Assembly (NCBI RefSeq): GCF_004342445.1
Contig: NZ_SLWW01000003.1
Location: 186,001-250,000, forward strand
Length of the DNA: 64,000 nt
Source of the DNA: Rhodovulum euryhalinum
GTDB lineage: Bacteria > Pseudomonadota > Alphaproteobacteria > Rhodobacterales > Rhodobacteraceae
Direction of reading: 5' to 3'
A model generated the notes under the pieces. The model was not told the DNA's origin, made no database searches, and saw only the letters and a list, made by a program, of their open reading frames with translations. The position numbers and the translations under genes are program-made. Shown here one piece after another: positions 55,391 to 64,000 of this stretch (position 1 is the first letter of the stretch; each line of letters starts with the position of its first letter).

Positions 55391-55670
55391 GGCACTCTTC
55401 AGGACATAAGGAAAACGGCGCGGGCACGAAGCTCGGCCCGCCGCCGATGGGGTTCGCGATCACCTGACCCGAGAGCGGGGCGGATTGCAAGGGGGCTCGG
55501 GCCCGGGCGGGCGTGGTTCCGCCAAGGGCGGGTGCGGCGTTCCGTTGCGCAATGCCGCTCTGCAGCGAAATCATGTTGCGTCGCAATTGAATTGACCTGC
55601 CGCCTGCGATAACGGTTCTCCGGATGCATCACGTGGGGCGGCGCCCGCGCCGTTCGAGAGGGGAAAGCAA

Positions 55671-57320
55671 ATGGCCGATATCGAACGGGAATCGATGGAG
55701 TATGACGTCGTGATCGTGGGGGCCGGCCCGGCGGGGCTGTCGGCCGCGATCCGGCTCAAGGAACTCGATGCCGATCTTTCGGTCGTGGTGCTTGAGAAGG
55801 GGTCCGAGGTCGGGGCCCATATCCTTTCGGGCGCGGTGCTGGACCCGATCGGGCTGAACGCTCTCTTTCCCGACTGGAAGAGCCGGGGCGCCCCGGTGAC
55901 CGTGCCCGTGAAGGAGGACAACTTTCTTTTCCTCGGGCAGAACGGCAAGGTGCGCTTTCCCGGCTGGCTGATGCCGCCCCTGATGTCGAACCACGGCAAC
56001 TACATCGTTTCCATGGGCAATGTCTGCCGCTGGCTGGCCGAACAGGCCGAGGCGCTGGGCGTCGAGATCTTCCCCGGCATGGCCTGCTCGGAAATCGTCT
56101 GGGGCGAGGATGGCCGGGTCAAGGGCGTCGTCGCGGGCGAGTTCGGGCGCCAGGCGGACGGCACGCCGGGGCCGAGTTACGAGCCCGGGATGGAACTGCA
56201 CGGCAAGTATGTCTTCTTCGCCGAGGGGGTCCGGGGGTCGCTGTCCAAGCAGGTGATCGCGAAATTCGGCCTGTCCGAGGGCCGCGACCCGCAGAAATTC
56301 GGCCTCGGCATGAAAGAGGTCTGGGAAATCGACCCTGCCAAGCACCGCGAGGGCACCGTCACCCACACCATGGGCTGGCCGCTCGACGGCAATGCGGGCG
56401 GGGGGTCGTTCATCTACCACGCCGAGAACAACCAATTGTTCATCGGCTTCGTGGTGCACCTGAACTACGAGAACCCGCACCTTTACCCCTATATGGAGTT
56501 CCAGCGGTTCAAGCATCATCCGATCGTGGCCGACCTGCTGAAGGGCGGCAAGCGCGTGGCCTATGGCGCGCGGGCGATTTCCGAGGGCGGTTATCAGTCG
56601 ATTCCGCAGGCGGCGTTCCCTGGCGGCGTGCTGCTGGGCTGTTCCGCGGGGCTGGTGAACGTGCCGCGGATCAAGGGCAACCATAACGCGATGATGTCGG
56701 GGATCGAGGCCGCCAAGGCCGCGGTCGCCGCGATTCATGCCGGCCGCGCGGGGGATACGCTTGAGGATTACGATGTCGCGCTGCACGCGGGTGCCATCGC
56801 CAAGGACCTGAAGCGCGTGCGCAACGTCAAGCCGCTCTGGTCACATTACGGCAACCTTCTGGCGACCGTGCTGGGCGGGTTCGACATGTGGGTGGCGAAC
56901 CTGACGGGCTGGAACCCGCTGGGCATGTTGCATCACGCCAGGACGGACGCGGCGCATACCGGCAAGGCCAAGGATCACCCGAAGATCGAGTATCCCAAGC
57001 CCGACGGCAAGCTCAGCTTCGACCGGCTGACCAACGTGGCCTTCTCGTTCACCAATCACGAGGAAAGCCAGCCCAGCCATCTGCGGCTGACCGACCCGGA
57101 CGTGCCGGTCAGGGTGAACCTGCCCGACTATGCCGAACCGGCCCAGCGCTATTGCCCGGCGGGTGTCTACGAGGTGGTCGAGAAGGACGGCAAGCCGGAA
57201 TTCGTCGTCAACTTCCAGAACTGCGTCCACTGCAAGACCTGCGATATCAAGGACCCCAGCCAGAACATCACCTGGGTCACGCCGCAGGGTGGTGACGGGC
57301 CGAACTATCCGAACATGTAA
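55671..57320 (+). CDS. Electron-transfer flavoprotein-ubiquinone oxidoreductase
   Basis: ETF-QO passes electrons from electron-transfer flavoprotein to ubiquinone at the inner membrane, serving fatty-acid and amino-acid oxidation. The 549-residue protein shows the FAD dinucleotide motif (VVIVGAGPAGLSAAIRL), AHILSGAVLDPIGLNALFPDW, the ubiquinone-region segments and the C-terminal 4Fe-4S ligands in CPAGVYE and NCVHCKTCDIKDP, ending QGGDGPNYPNM. ATG 55671 fits the family N-terminus. Confidence 0.95.
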   Translation: MADIERESMEYDVVIVGAGPAGLSAAIRLKELDADLSVVVLEKGSEVGAHILSGAVLDPIGLNALFPDWKSRGAPVTVPVKEDNFLFLGQNGKVRFPGWLMPPLMSNHGNYIVSMGNVCRWLAEQAEALGVEIFPGMACSEIVWGEDGRVKGVVAGEFGRQADGTPGPSYEPGMELHGKYVFFAEGVRGSLSKQVIAKFGLSEGRDPQKFGLGMKEVWEIDPAKHREGTVTHTMGWPLDGNAGGGSFIYHAENNQLFIGFVVHLNYENPHLYPYMEFQRFKHHPIVADLLKGGKRVAYGARAISEGGYQSIPQAAFPGGVLLGCSAGLVNVPRIKGNHNAMMSGIEAAKAAVAAIHAGRAGDTLEDYDVALHAGAIAKDLKRVRNVKPLWSHYGNLLATVLGGFDMWVANLTGWNPLGMLHHARTDAAHTGKAKDHPKIEYPKPDGKLSFDRLTNVAFSFTNHEESQPSHLRLTDPDVPVRVNLPDYAEPAQRYCPAGVYEVVEKDGKPEFVVNFQNCVHCKTCDIKDPSQNITWVTPQGGDGPNYPNM

Positions 57321-57407
57321 CATCCGCGCGACGGGGCCCTTGTTTCCTGACCCTGCCCCGGGTGGCGGATTGCCTTGCGCGGCGCCGGGCTCTACGTTGC
57401 TGCGACA

Positions 57408-59135
57408 ATGAACCGGAGTTTTTCGTTGGGTTTCCGTCTGCCGCGCCTCGTCCCCCGTGCCGCCATTGGCCTTGCCGCCCTGGCGCTTGCCACGCCATCG
57501 CCTGCGCAGGATGGCCTTGCCGGCGCCTATCTCGCGGCGCGCCAGGCCAGCATGTACAGCGACTATACCGAGGCGGCGCGCTACTACGCGCTGGCGCTGG
57601 CCGAGGATCCGGGGAACCCGGCATTGCTCGAAAACGCGATGATGGCCTATCTGGGCCTTGGCGATGTCGAGCGCGCGATCCCGATCGCGCGGCGGCTGGA
57701 AAGCGGCGCGAACGGCAGCCAGGTCGCCAATCTGGTGATCATCGCCGACCAGATGAAGCGCGGCGCCTGGGACGAGGCGATGGCCGATCTCGAGGCCGGG
57801 CGCAGTGCCGCGCCGCTGGTCGATTCGCTGATCCGGGCTTGGGCGCGGTTCGGGCAGGGGCGCATGTCCGAGGCGCTGGATGCCTTCGATGCGGCCTCGG
57901 AACAGACCGGGCTCAAGGCGTTCGGGCTGTATCACAAGGCGCTGGCACTGGCGGCTGCCGGCGATTTCGAGGGGGCCGATCATATCCTGTCGGGCGAGGC
58001 CGAAGGCCCCCTGCGCGCCACGCGGCGCGGCGTGATCGCCCATGCCGAGGTTCTGAGCCAGCTTGAACGGCACGCGGACGCGATCGAACTGATCGATTCC
58101 GCCTTCGGGCTGGAGGTCGATCCGGGCATTTCCGACTTGCGTGCGCGGCTCGCCGCGGGCAAGGCCCTGCCCTTCGACGTGGTAGAGGACGCGACCCAGG
58201 GTGCGGCCGAGGTATTCTATACCGTCGCGGGCGCACTGAACGGGGATGCGATGGACAGCTACACGCTGATCTATGCCCGCCTCGCAGAATATCTTGCCCC
58301 CGGAAATTCCGACGCGGTGCTCCTCTCCGCCAGCCTGCTCGAGTCCCAGGAGCGCTATGCGCTTGCCATCGACACCTATGCCCGCGTGCCCCGCGATGAT
58401 CCCGCCTTCTACGCCGCCGAGATCGGCCGGGCCGAAGCGATGCGCAAGGCGGGCGATGTCGACGGATCGATCGCGGTGCTTCAGGCACTGTCCCGGGACT
58501 TCGCCGATGTCGCGATCATCCACGTCACGCTGGGCGATACCTTGCGCGGGCAGGAACGGCATGACGAGGCGCGCCAGGCCTATGACCGGGCGATCGCCCT
58601 GTTCGACGCGCCCGCCCGCGCCCAGTGGATCGTCTACTACGCCCGGGGCGTGGCGCATGAACGTCTGGGCCTCTGGGACAAGGCCGAGGCCGATTTCCGC
58701 CAGGCCCTGGAACTGGAACCCGACCAGCCGCAGGTGCTGAACTACCTTGGCTATTCCTTCGTCGAGTTGAAGACCAATCTCGACGAGGCGCTGGACATGA
58801 TCGAGCGTGCGGTTGCCGCCCGTCCAGACGACGGATACATCACCGACAGTCTCGGCTGGGTGCTGTACCGTCTGGGCCGCTATGACGAGGCGGTGCCGCA
58901 CATGGAAAAAGCGGCTGCGCTGATGCCGATTGATCCTATCGTCAACGATCACCTTGGCGATGTCTACTGGGCCGTCGGCCGAAAGAACGAGGCGCGGTTC
59001 CAGTGGCACCGCGCGCTGTCCTTCGATCCCGAGGAGAAAGAGGCCGACCGCATCCGCCGCAAGCTCGAGATCGGGCTGGACCGGGTGCTGCAGGAAGAGG
59101 GCGCACCGCCCCTGCAATCCGCCAATGACGGTTGA
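57408..59135 (+). CDS. Secreted TPR-repeat protein
   Basis: The 575-residue product has a signal peptide after a basic start ([20 protein letters not shown], cleavage near APSPAQ) and then many tetratricopeptide repeats through most of its length, for example [50 protein letters not shown], and [21 protein letters not shown] proteins of this size act as scaffolds, often for lipopolysaccharide or envelope complexes, but no specific partner is visible. ATG 57408 is preferred over TTG 57375 because it gives a clean signal peptide. The 3' end overlaps ispE by 11 nt. Confidence 0.86.
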   Translation: MNRSFSLGFRLPRLVPRAAIGLAALALATPSPAQDGLAGAYLAARQASMYSDYTEAARYYALALAEDPGNPALLENAMMAYLGLGDVERAIPIARRLESGANGSQVANLVIIADQMKRGAWDEAMADLEAGRSAAPLVDSLIRAWARFGQGRMSEALDAFDAASEQTGLKAFGLYHKALALAAAGDFEGADHILSGEAEGPLRATRRGVIAHAEVLSQLERHADAIELIDSAFGLEVDPGISDLRARLAAGKALPFDVVEDATQGAAEVFYTVAGALNGDAMDSYTLIYARLAEYLAPGNSDAVLLSASLLESQERYALAIDTYARVPRDDPAFYAAEIGRAEAMRKAGDVDGSIAVLQALSRDFADVAIIHVTLGDTLRGQERHDEARQAYDRAIALFDAPARAQWIVYYARGVAHERLGLWDKAEADFRQALELEPDQPQVLNYLGYSFVELKTNLDEALDMIERAVAARPDDGYITDSLGWVLYRLGRYDEAVPHMEKAAALMPIDPIVNDHLGDVYWAVGRKNEARFQWHRALSFDPEEKEADRIRRKLEIGLDRVLQEEGAPPLQSANDG

Positions 59136-59964
59136 GGCGTTTGCGCCCGCCAAGATCAACCTGACCCTGCATGTCACCGGACAGCGGGAAGATGGCTATC
59201 ATCTGCTCGACAGCCTTGTGGTCTTTGCGGATGCGGGCGACCGGCTGGGCTTCGCGCCAGCCGGGAATTTGACGCTGACCGTCACCGGGCCGCGTGCGGC
59301 TGGCGTGCCCTCGGACGGGCGGAACCTGGTGCTGAAGGCGGCGGCGCTGTTCGGGGCGGGACGGGGTGCGGCGATCACGCTGGACAAGCACCTGCCCGCC
59401 GCGGCCGGGATCGGCGGCGGTTCGTCCGATGCCGCCGCGGCGCTCAGGGGGCTATCGCAGCTTTGGGGCCTACCGCTGCCCGACGCGGCGGCTGTGCTGT
59501 CGCTCGGCGCTGACGTGCCTGTTTGCCTGGCGCCCCGGGCACTGCGCATGCGCGGCGTCGGCGAAGAGATCGCCGAAGGTCCGCGGCTTCCCTCGATGGG
59601 GCTTGTGCTCGTCAACCCGGGCGTCGAGGTGCCCACGCCCGCAGTGTTCAAGGCGCTGGCGCGCAAGGACAATCCGCCGATGCCGCACCCGCCCGGCTGG
59701 GCCACGGCCGCGGTGATGGCGCATTGGCTGCGGGACCAGCGCAACGACCTGGAGGCACCGGCGCGGGCGTTGGCCCCGGTGATCGGTGAGGTTCTGGCGG
59801 CGATCGCTGCCACGCCTGGCTGCCTGCTGGCGCGGATGTCGGGATCGGGGGCAACCTGCTTCGGGATCTACGATAACCGCACCGAGGCCGAGGCTGCCGC
59901 CGCCGCGCTGCGCGCGCAGGCGCAGGGCTGGTGGGTCGCGGCCGCCGAACCCTTCACGCTGTAA
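59125..59964 (+). CDS. ispE: 4-(Cytidine 5'-diphospho)-2-C-methyl-D-erythritol kinase
   Basis: IspE phosphorylates CDP-ME in the MEP isoprenoid pathway. The 279-residue GHMP kinase has the N-terminal [12 protein letters not shown], the ATP-binding [17 protein letters not shown] glycine-rich loop and the C-terminal [12 protein letters not shown] motif. ATG 59125 overlaps the TPR gene. It is convergent with the prenyl synthase (12 nt), which uses the pathway's products. Confidence 0.95.
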   Translation: MTVEAFAPAKINLTLHVTGQREDGYHLLDSLVVFADAGDRLGFAPAGNLTLTVTGPRAAGVPSDGRNLVLKAAALFGAGRGAAITLDKHLPAAAGIGGGSSDAAAALRGLSQLWGLPLPDAAAVLSLGADVPVCLAPRALRMRGVGEEIAEGPRLPSMGLVLVNPGVEVPTPAVFKALARKDNPPMPHPPGWATAAVMAHWLRDQRNDLEAPARALAPVIGEVLAAIAATPGCLLARMSGSGATCFGIYDNRTEAEAAAAALRAQAQGWWVAAAEPFTL

Positions 59965-59976
59965 CGGCAGACGGGT

Positions 59977-60978
59977 CTAGTTGATCCGGGCGACCACGTA
60001 ATCGGCCAGATCCGTCAGCATGTCGCGGATCTCGTGGTCGGGCAGGTGGGTCAGCGCCTCTTTCGCACGCGCCGACCAGGCCAGCGCCTCGGCCCGCGTC
60101 GCCTCGATGGCGCCGTGCTTGTCCATGAGCATGAGCGCGTGGTCCAGATCGCCGTCGCGCTGGTCGCCCTTCTCGATGGTCCGCTTCCAGAAGGCGCGTT
60201 CCTCGTCATCCGCCGCGGCCACGGTCTTGATGATCGGCAACGTCAGCTTGCGTTCGCGGAAATCGTCTCCGATGTTCTTGCCCGTCGATTTCGCATCGCC
60301 CGCCACATCCAGCAGGTCATCCACGATCTGGAAGCCGACTCCCAGCGCGTCGCCATAGGTGTAAAGCGCCCGCACCTGGTCCTCGGGCATGCCCGCGATC
60401 ACGCCGCCCACCTCGGTCGCGGCGGCAAACAGCGCCGCGGTCTTGCCGCGGATCACCTTGAGGTAGATGTCCTCTGTCGTCGCCAGGTCGCGCGCGGCGG
60501 TCAGTTGCAGCACCTCGCCTTCGGCGATCACGGCGGCCGCGTTCGACAGGATGTCCAGCACCTGCAGGTTGCCCGGCGCCACCATCAGCTGGAACGATCG
60601 CGCGAACAGGTAGTCGCCCACCAGCACGCTCGACTTGTTGTCCCACAAGAGGTTCGCCGTGGGCCGCCCGCGGCGCTGGCCGCTTTCGTCCACCACGTCG
60701 TCATGCAGCAGGGTCGCGGTATGGATGAACTCGACCGTGGCGGCCAGATAGACGTGATAGGGCCCGTCATAGCCGCACATCCGTGCCGCCGCGATCGTCA
60801 GCATCGGCCGCAGCCGCTTGCCGCCCGCTCTCACGATATGGGCCGCGACATCGTCGATCCGGGGGGCATAGGCCGACCGCATCCGCTCGCGGATCAGTTG
60901 GTCGACGGCTGCCATCTCCTCGGACAGGAGCGCAGCCAGACGTTCATGCGGTTTGGTGACTGCGTCGTCCAAGCCCAT
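59977..60978 (-). CDS. ispB: All-trans polyprenyl diphosphate synthase
   Basis: This enzyme extends allylic diphosphates with isopentenyl diphosphate to make the ubiquinone side chain. The 333-residue protein has the first aspartate-rich DDVVDESGQRRG motif, GKTAALFAAATEVG, and the second DDLLDVAGDAKSTGK motif. Residues before the first motif suggest a long-chain product (octaprenyl or decaprenyl), length not determinable by eye. ATG 60978 is preferred over GTG 60981. Confidence 0.94.
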   Translation of the reverse strand: MGLDDAVTKPHERLAALLSEEMAAVDQLIRERMRSAYAPRIDDVAAHIVRAGGKRLRPMLTIAAARMCGYDGPYHVYLAATVEFIHTATLLHDDVVDESGQRRGRPTANLLWDNKSSVLVGDYLFARSFQLMVAPGNLQVLDILSNAAAVIAEGEVLQLTAARDLATTEDIYLKVIRGKTAALFAAATEVGGVIAGMPEDQVRALYTYGDALGVGFQIVDDLLDVAGDAKSTGKNIGDDFRERKLTLPIIKTVAAADDEERAFWKRTIEKGDQRDGDLDHALMLMDKHGAIEATRAEALAWSARAKEALTHLPDHEIRDMLTDLADYVVARIN

Positions 60979-61033
60979 CACGGCCTCGTCAGGTTTCTCG
61001 ACAAGCAGGGCGCTCTGCCCTTAACTCGCTGTC

Positions 61034-61255
61034 ATGAAAGAACTCATTCGCACCAACGACCCGACGGTCATCGCCTTCGTCTCGGCGCTCCTACAGGGCG
61101 AGGAGATAGACTGCTTTCCCATGGATGTCCACATGAGCGTACTTGAAGGATCGATAGGCGTTTTGCCGCGCCGGATCATGGTCGCAGACCGCGATCTGTT
61201 CCTCGCGCGGGCGATCCTGCGCGACAACGGTATCGACCTGCCCGAGGGGGGCTGA
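61034..61255 (+). CDS. DUF2007 domain protein
   Basis: The 73-residue protein matches DUF2007: MKELIRTNDPTVIAFVSALLQGEEI, then PRRIMVADRDLFLARAIL. The family is small and uncharacterised, sometimes called a putative signal-transducing domain. It is followed after 5 nt by the methyltransferase gene on the same strand and is divergent from ispB. Confidence 0.82.
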   Translation: MKELIRTNDPTVIAFVSALLQGEEIDCFPMDVHMSVLEGSIGVLPRRIMVADRDLFLARAILRDNGIDLPEGG

Positions 61256-61260
61256 GGGCT

Positions 61261-62013
61261 GTGAACGGTCTGACCTGCGACGCGCTTCTTGGCGGACGGC
61301 TGGCGATCCGGCAGCCTGAAAAAGGCTATCGCGCCGGAATCGACCCGGTTCTGCTGGCCGCTGCGGTGCCCGCCGGGGCGGGGCAAACGGTGCTGGAACT
61401 GGGATGCGGCGTCGGGGCGGCGAGCCTGTGCCTGGGGGCCCGGGTGCCGGACCTGCGGCTGACCGGGGTCGAGCTACAGCCTGCCTATGCCGAGTTGGCC
61501 CGCGAAAATGCGCGCGCGAACGGGATCGCTCTCGACATTGTGACCGCGGATCTGGTGGCGCTTCCGGCCCCCCTTCGGGCGCAGGGCTTCGACCATGTGA
61601 TCGCCAACCCGCCCTACCACCTGCGCGAGCGCGGCAGCGCAGCGCCCGACCCTGGGCGGGAAACCGCGCTGGGCGAGGCGACACCGCTTGCGGCCTGGAT
61701 CGACACGGCTGCGCGCCGGCTGGTGCCGGGCGGCCGGTTGACGCTGATCCAGCGCGCCGAGCGCCTGCCCGAGCTTCTCGCAGCGATTGACACACGTTTA
61801 GGTAGTATTGAAATCCTGCCGCTTGCCCCCAGGGTCGACCGCCCCGCCAAGCTGGTTCTTCTGCGCGCGCGAAAGGGGGGGCGAGGACCGTTCAGGTTGC
61901 ATAGCCCTTTGATTCTGCACGAGGGTTTCCGCCATGAACGCGACGGCGACAGCTATACGATGGCGATTTCGGCGGTGCTGCGGCAGGGCGCCGCGCTTCC
62001 TTGGCCCAAGTGA
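61261..62013 (+). CDS. TrmN6-like tRNA (adenine-N6) methyltransferase
   Basis: The 250-residue Rossmann methyltransferase has SAM motif I (VLELGCGVGAASLCL), an acidic loop (VELQPAYAELARENA) and the N6-adenine-specific NPPY motif (VIANPPYHL). By length and motif order it resembles TrmN6/YfiC, which methylates A37 of tRNA1-Val, but a different target is possible. GTG 61261 follows DUF2007 by 5 nt. Confidence 0.82.
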   Translation: MNGLTCDALLGGRLAIRQPEKGYRAGIDPVLLAAAVPAGAGQTVLELGCGVGAASLCLGARVPDLRLTGVELQPAYAELARENARANGIALDIVTADLVALPAPLRAQGFDHVIANPPYHLRERGSAAPDPGRETALGEATPLAAWIDTAARRLVPGGRLTLIQRAERLPELLAAIDTRLGSIEILPLAPRVDRPAKLVLLRARKGGRGPFRLHSPLILHEGFRHERDGDSYTMAISAVLRQGAALPWPK

Positions 62014-62117
62014 CGAAACCCGTTAAGCGCGAATCCTTGATTTTCAAGGGCGTGACACGACTCGGATTTCGTGCTGCACTGTGACTGTTGGATGACACGA
62101 GGAAAGGATCATCGACC

Positions 62118-62285
62118 ATGAATCTGGGTTCGCATCTGCAGGAACTCCGCCGGAAGCATCAGGCGCTTTCGCAACAGGTCGAAGAGGCGCAGCGAACGCC
62201 CGCAATGGATGGTCTTCAAGTCGCTGAACTCAAGAAGCAGAAGCTCAAACTGAAGGAACAGATCGAACGCCTGTCTCAGGTCTGA
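62118..62285 (+). CDS. DUF465 (YdcH-like) small protein
   Basis: The 55-residue protein is a charged helical peptide: MNLGSHLQELRRKHQALSQ, then AELKKQKLKLKEQIERLSQ, the DUF465/YdcH pattern. ATG 62118 follows GAGGAAAGGA. The upstream 104 nt contain a CCTTGA-TTT-TCAAGG repeat (62035-62049) and two GANTC sites (62031-62035, 62059-62063). Function is unknown for the family. Its 3' end overlaps the EamA gene by 10 nt. Confidence 0.85.
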   Translation: MNLGSHLQELRRKHQALSQQVEEAQRTPAMDGLQVAELKKQKLKLKEQIERLSQV

Positions 62286-63148
62286 GGCAGCCGTGCGCTG
62301 GCCCGCGCGGCCAGCGCCGCCCCGCCGGTGATCAGAACAGCAGCGGCGGCAAGGGTTGGTGTAGGGGTGGCAATCCCCGCGGCCACCAGCGCGAGCGTCG
62401 AGAGAAGCGGTGCGGCATAGCTGGCAACCCCCAGCATCTGGATGTCGCCCCGCTTTACACCGATATCCCACACATAGAACGCAAGCCCGACAGGCCCGAG
62501 CCCGAGCGCCAGAACGTTGAACCAGCCGGCGGTGCCGATGGGCCAGACCGTCTCTTCCAGCGCAAGGTGCAGCGGTAGCGACATCGCCGCGGTGGCCAGG
62601 CAGAACACCGCCACGCTGGCCGTCGGGATGGCGCCCAGCCGACGCGACAGCACCGAATAGCTTGACCAGGTCAGCGCGCACAGCAGCGCAAGGCCATAAC
62701 CCGGCAGCGCCGTGCCGTCGAACCCGACTGCCCCCCGCGCCACGATCAGTGCGGCCCCGGCAAAACCCGCCAGCGCGCCGATCACATGGCCCGCGCGCAA
62801 CCGCTCGCCCGGCAAGAGCCCCGAGAACAGCACGATCAACAGCGGCCAGAGATAGGCGATGAGACCCGCCTCGGCCGCGGGCGCCAGTCGGAGTGCCGAG
62901 AAATAGAGCGCATGATACCCGAACAGACCCGCCGTGCCGAAGGCATAGACCCGCAGCGGGACGCGCATGAGCATCCGTGCCTCGCCGGTCGCCGCTACCC
63001 ATAGCAGCCCGATCGCCCCGCCGATCGCGAAACAGATCGCGTTCAGTTGCAGGGGCGGTACCGGGGCCGAGCCCACCGTGAACAGCGCCAGAAGCGCCCA
63101 GAGCAGGACGGCGAGAAATCCGATGGATGTGGCGCGGGCGCGGGACAT
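62276..63148 (-). CDS. EamA-family drug/metabolite transporter
   Basis: The 290-residue protein has ten hydrophobic helices arranged as two EamA units, with segments such as FLAVLLWALLALFTVG, YFSALRLAPAAEAGLIAYLWPLL, GFAGAALIVARGAVG, and YAAPLLSTLALVAAGI. These inner-membrane transporters export metabolites or amino acids; the substrate is unknown. ATG 63148 has AGAGGT upstream. Confidence 0.85.
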   Translation of the reverse strand: MSRARATSIGFLAVLLWALLALFTVGSAPVPPLQLNAICFAIGGAIGLLWVAATGEARMLMRVPLRVYAFGTAGLFGYHALYFSALRLAPAAEAGLIAYLWPLLIVLFSGLLPGERLRAGHVIGALAGFAGAALIVARGAVGFDGTALPGYGLALLCALTWSSYSVLSRRLGAIPTASVAVFCLATAAMSLPLHLALEETVWPIGTAGWFNVLALGLGPVGLAFYVWDIGVKRGDIQMLGVASYAAPLLSTLALVAAGIATPTPTLAAAAVLITGGAALAARASARLPQT

Positions 63149-63229
63149 GTCGCCACCTCTAGACTGGCCGCGCCGCTCTGCCCAGAGCGATTTGCGCGCC
63201 GCTTTCTTGTGGTACGCGGGCACGGAAAA

Positions 63230-63253
63230 GGGGCGGCCCGGCCGGGCCGCCCC
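63230..63253 (-). terminator. Rho-independent terminator after phbB
   Basis: A perfect 24-nt palindrome GGGGCGGCCCGG/CCGGGCCGCCCC (63230-63253), folding as a 10-bp stem with GGCC loop, is followed on the minus strand by TTTTCC. It lies 22 nt after the phbB stop. Confidence 0.8.
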
Positions 63254-63275
63254 CTGCCTCTTTGGTGTCCCGGGA

Positions 63276-63998
63276 TCAGACGAAGAACTGCGCGCCGTTG
63301 GCCGAGATGGTCGAGCCGTTCAGGAACGCGGCCTCGTCCGCGGCGAGGAAGGCCACGCAGCGGGCGATCTCTTCGGGTTCGCCCAGGCGGCCGGTCGGGA
63401 TCTGGGCGATGATCGACTCGCGCACCTTTTCAGGAACCGCCATCACCATCTCGGTGGCGATGTAGCCCGGGCAGATCGCGTTGGCGGTGATGCCGAAGCG
63501 TGCGCCTTCCTGGGCCAGCGACTTGACGATGCCCAGATCGCCCGCCTTGGTCGCGGCATAGTTCACCTGGCCGAACTGGCCCTTCTGCCCGTTGATCGAG
63601 GAAATCACGATCACCCGGCCGAACTTGCGCTCGCGCATGCCAGGCCAGATCGGGTGGACGGTGTTGAACACGCCGGTCAGGTTGGTGTCGATAACCTCCT
63701 GCCACTGGTCGCGGGTCATCTTGTGGAACGGCGCGTCGCGGGTGATGCCCGCGTTGGCCACCACCACGTCGATGGGGCCAAGGTCGGCCTCGACCTGCTG
63801 GGCGCCCGCCGCGCAGGCGTCGTAGTCGGCGACCGACCACTTGTAGGTCTTGATGCCGGTCTCGTCGGTGAATTTCTTCGCGGCGTCGTCGTTGCCGGCA
63901 TAGTTCGCCGCGACGGTATAGCCCGCCGCCTTGAGCGCCTTCGAGATCGCCGCGCCGATGCCGCGGCTGCCGCCGGTGACGAGTGCAACTCTTGCCAT
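63276..63998 (-). CDS. phbB: Acetoacetyl-CoA reductase
   Basis: PhbB reduces acetoacetyl-CoA to (R)-3-hydroxybutyryl-CoA with NADPH for polyhydroxybutyrate synthesis. The 240-residue SDR enzyme has the cofactor motif TGGSRGIGAAISKAL, NAG (VVANAGITRD), and catalytic Ser-Tyr-Lys in VISSINGQKGQFGQVNYAATKAG. ATG 63998 is two bases from the window end; the partner thiolase gene is often adjacent but would lie outside. Confidence 0.95.
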   Translation of the reverse strand: MARVALVTGGSRGIGAAISKALKAAGYTVAANYAGNDDAAKKFTDETGIKTYKWSVADYDACAAGAQQVEADLGPIDVVVANAGITRDAPFHKMTRDQWQEVIDTNLTGVFNTVHPIWPGMRERKFGRVIVISSINGQKGQFGQVNYAATKAGDLGIVKSLAQEGARFGITANAICPGYIATEMVMAVPEKVRESIIAQIPTGRLGEPEEIARCVAFLAADEAAFLNGSTISANGAQFFV

Positions 63999-64000
63999 GA

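Overview
The window reads as chromosomal DNA of a GC-rich alphaproteobacterium, most likely Rhodobacteraceae. The evidence is a division/cell-wall cluster running murB-ddl-ftsQ-ftsA-ftsZ-lpxC-bamD-recN, an FtsZ with a long Pro/Ala-rich linker, aerobic cobaltochelatase subunits CobS/CobT, acetoacetyl-CoA reductase, a DUF1127 protein and a decaprenyl/solanesyl-type prenyl synthase. No rRNA, tRNA, insertion sequence, CRISPR array or prophage was recognised. Most of the window is core genome.

Layout. 1-10.5 kb: peptidoglycan synthesis and division (murB cut by the window edge), then lpxC, bamD and recN. An uncharacterised gene lies antisense between ftsA and ftsZ. 10.6-17.7 kb: a D-lactate dehydrogenase, a CLC chloride channel, cobS/cobT and a short BLUF photoreceptor. 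17.8-28.7 kb: metabolic and repair enzymes (aminopeptidase P, MBL hydrolase, FAD-linked oxidase, apt, mtnP, flavin reductase, GNAT, msrA, prmA) plus a ribbon-helix-helix regulator and small proteins.

29.0-34.0 kb: one tightly coupled transcription unit, ruvC-ruvA-GIY-YIG-ruvB-two uncharacterised genes-ybgC. All junctions overlap or are at most 3 nt apart. A GIY-YIG nuclease gene of visibly lower GC sits between ruvA and ruvB. 34.0-42.4 kb: tolQRAB-pal-cpoB, tilS and ftsH, covering outer-membrane tethering and constriction, tRNA-Ile lysidine formation and membrane proteolysis.

42.7-45.7 kb: one-carbon genes fhs and folD with a small chorismate mutase between them. 45.7-51.5 kb: a thioesterase, a membrane LytTR regulator behind an AT-rich promoter, and a minus-strand set (pfkB kinase, dtd, ligase-associated helicase, PdeM). 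51.7-55.4 kb: Hsp20, a 41-residue protein, two uncharacterised membrane proteins (one with two zinc ribbons) and greA. 55.7-64 kb: ETF-ubiquinone oxidoreductase, a secreted TPR protein, ispE, a prenyl diphosphate synthase, DUF2007, a tRNA methyltransferase-like gene, DUF465, an EamA transporter and phbB.

The most promising leads are the nuclease inside the Holliday-junction operon, the orphan gene inside the division cluster together with an inverted repeat over the likely ftsZ promoter, the BLUF protein beside the cobaltochelatase genes, and a 24-nt repeat found three times just downstream of genes. No complete new multi-gene system can be proven from sequence reading alone.
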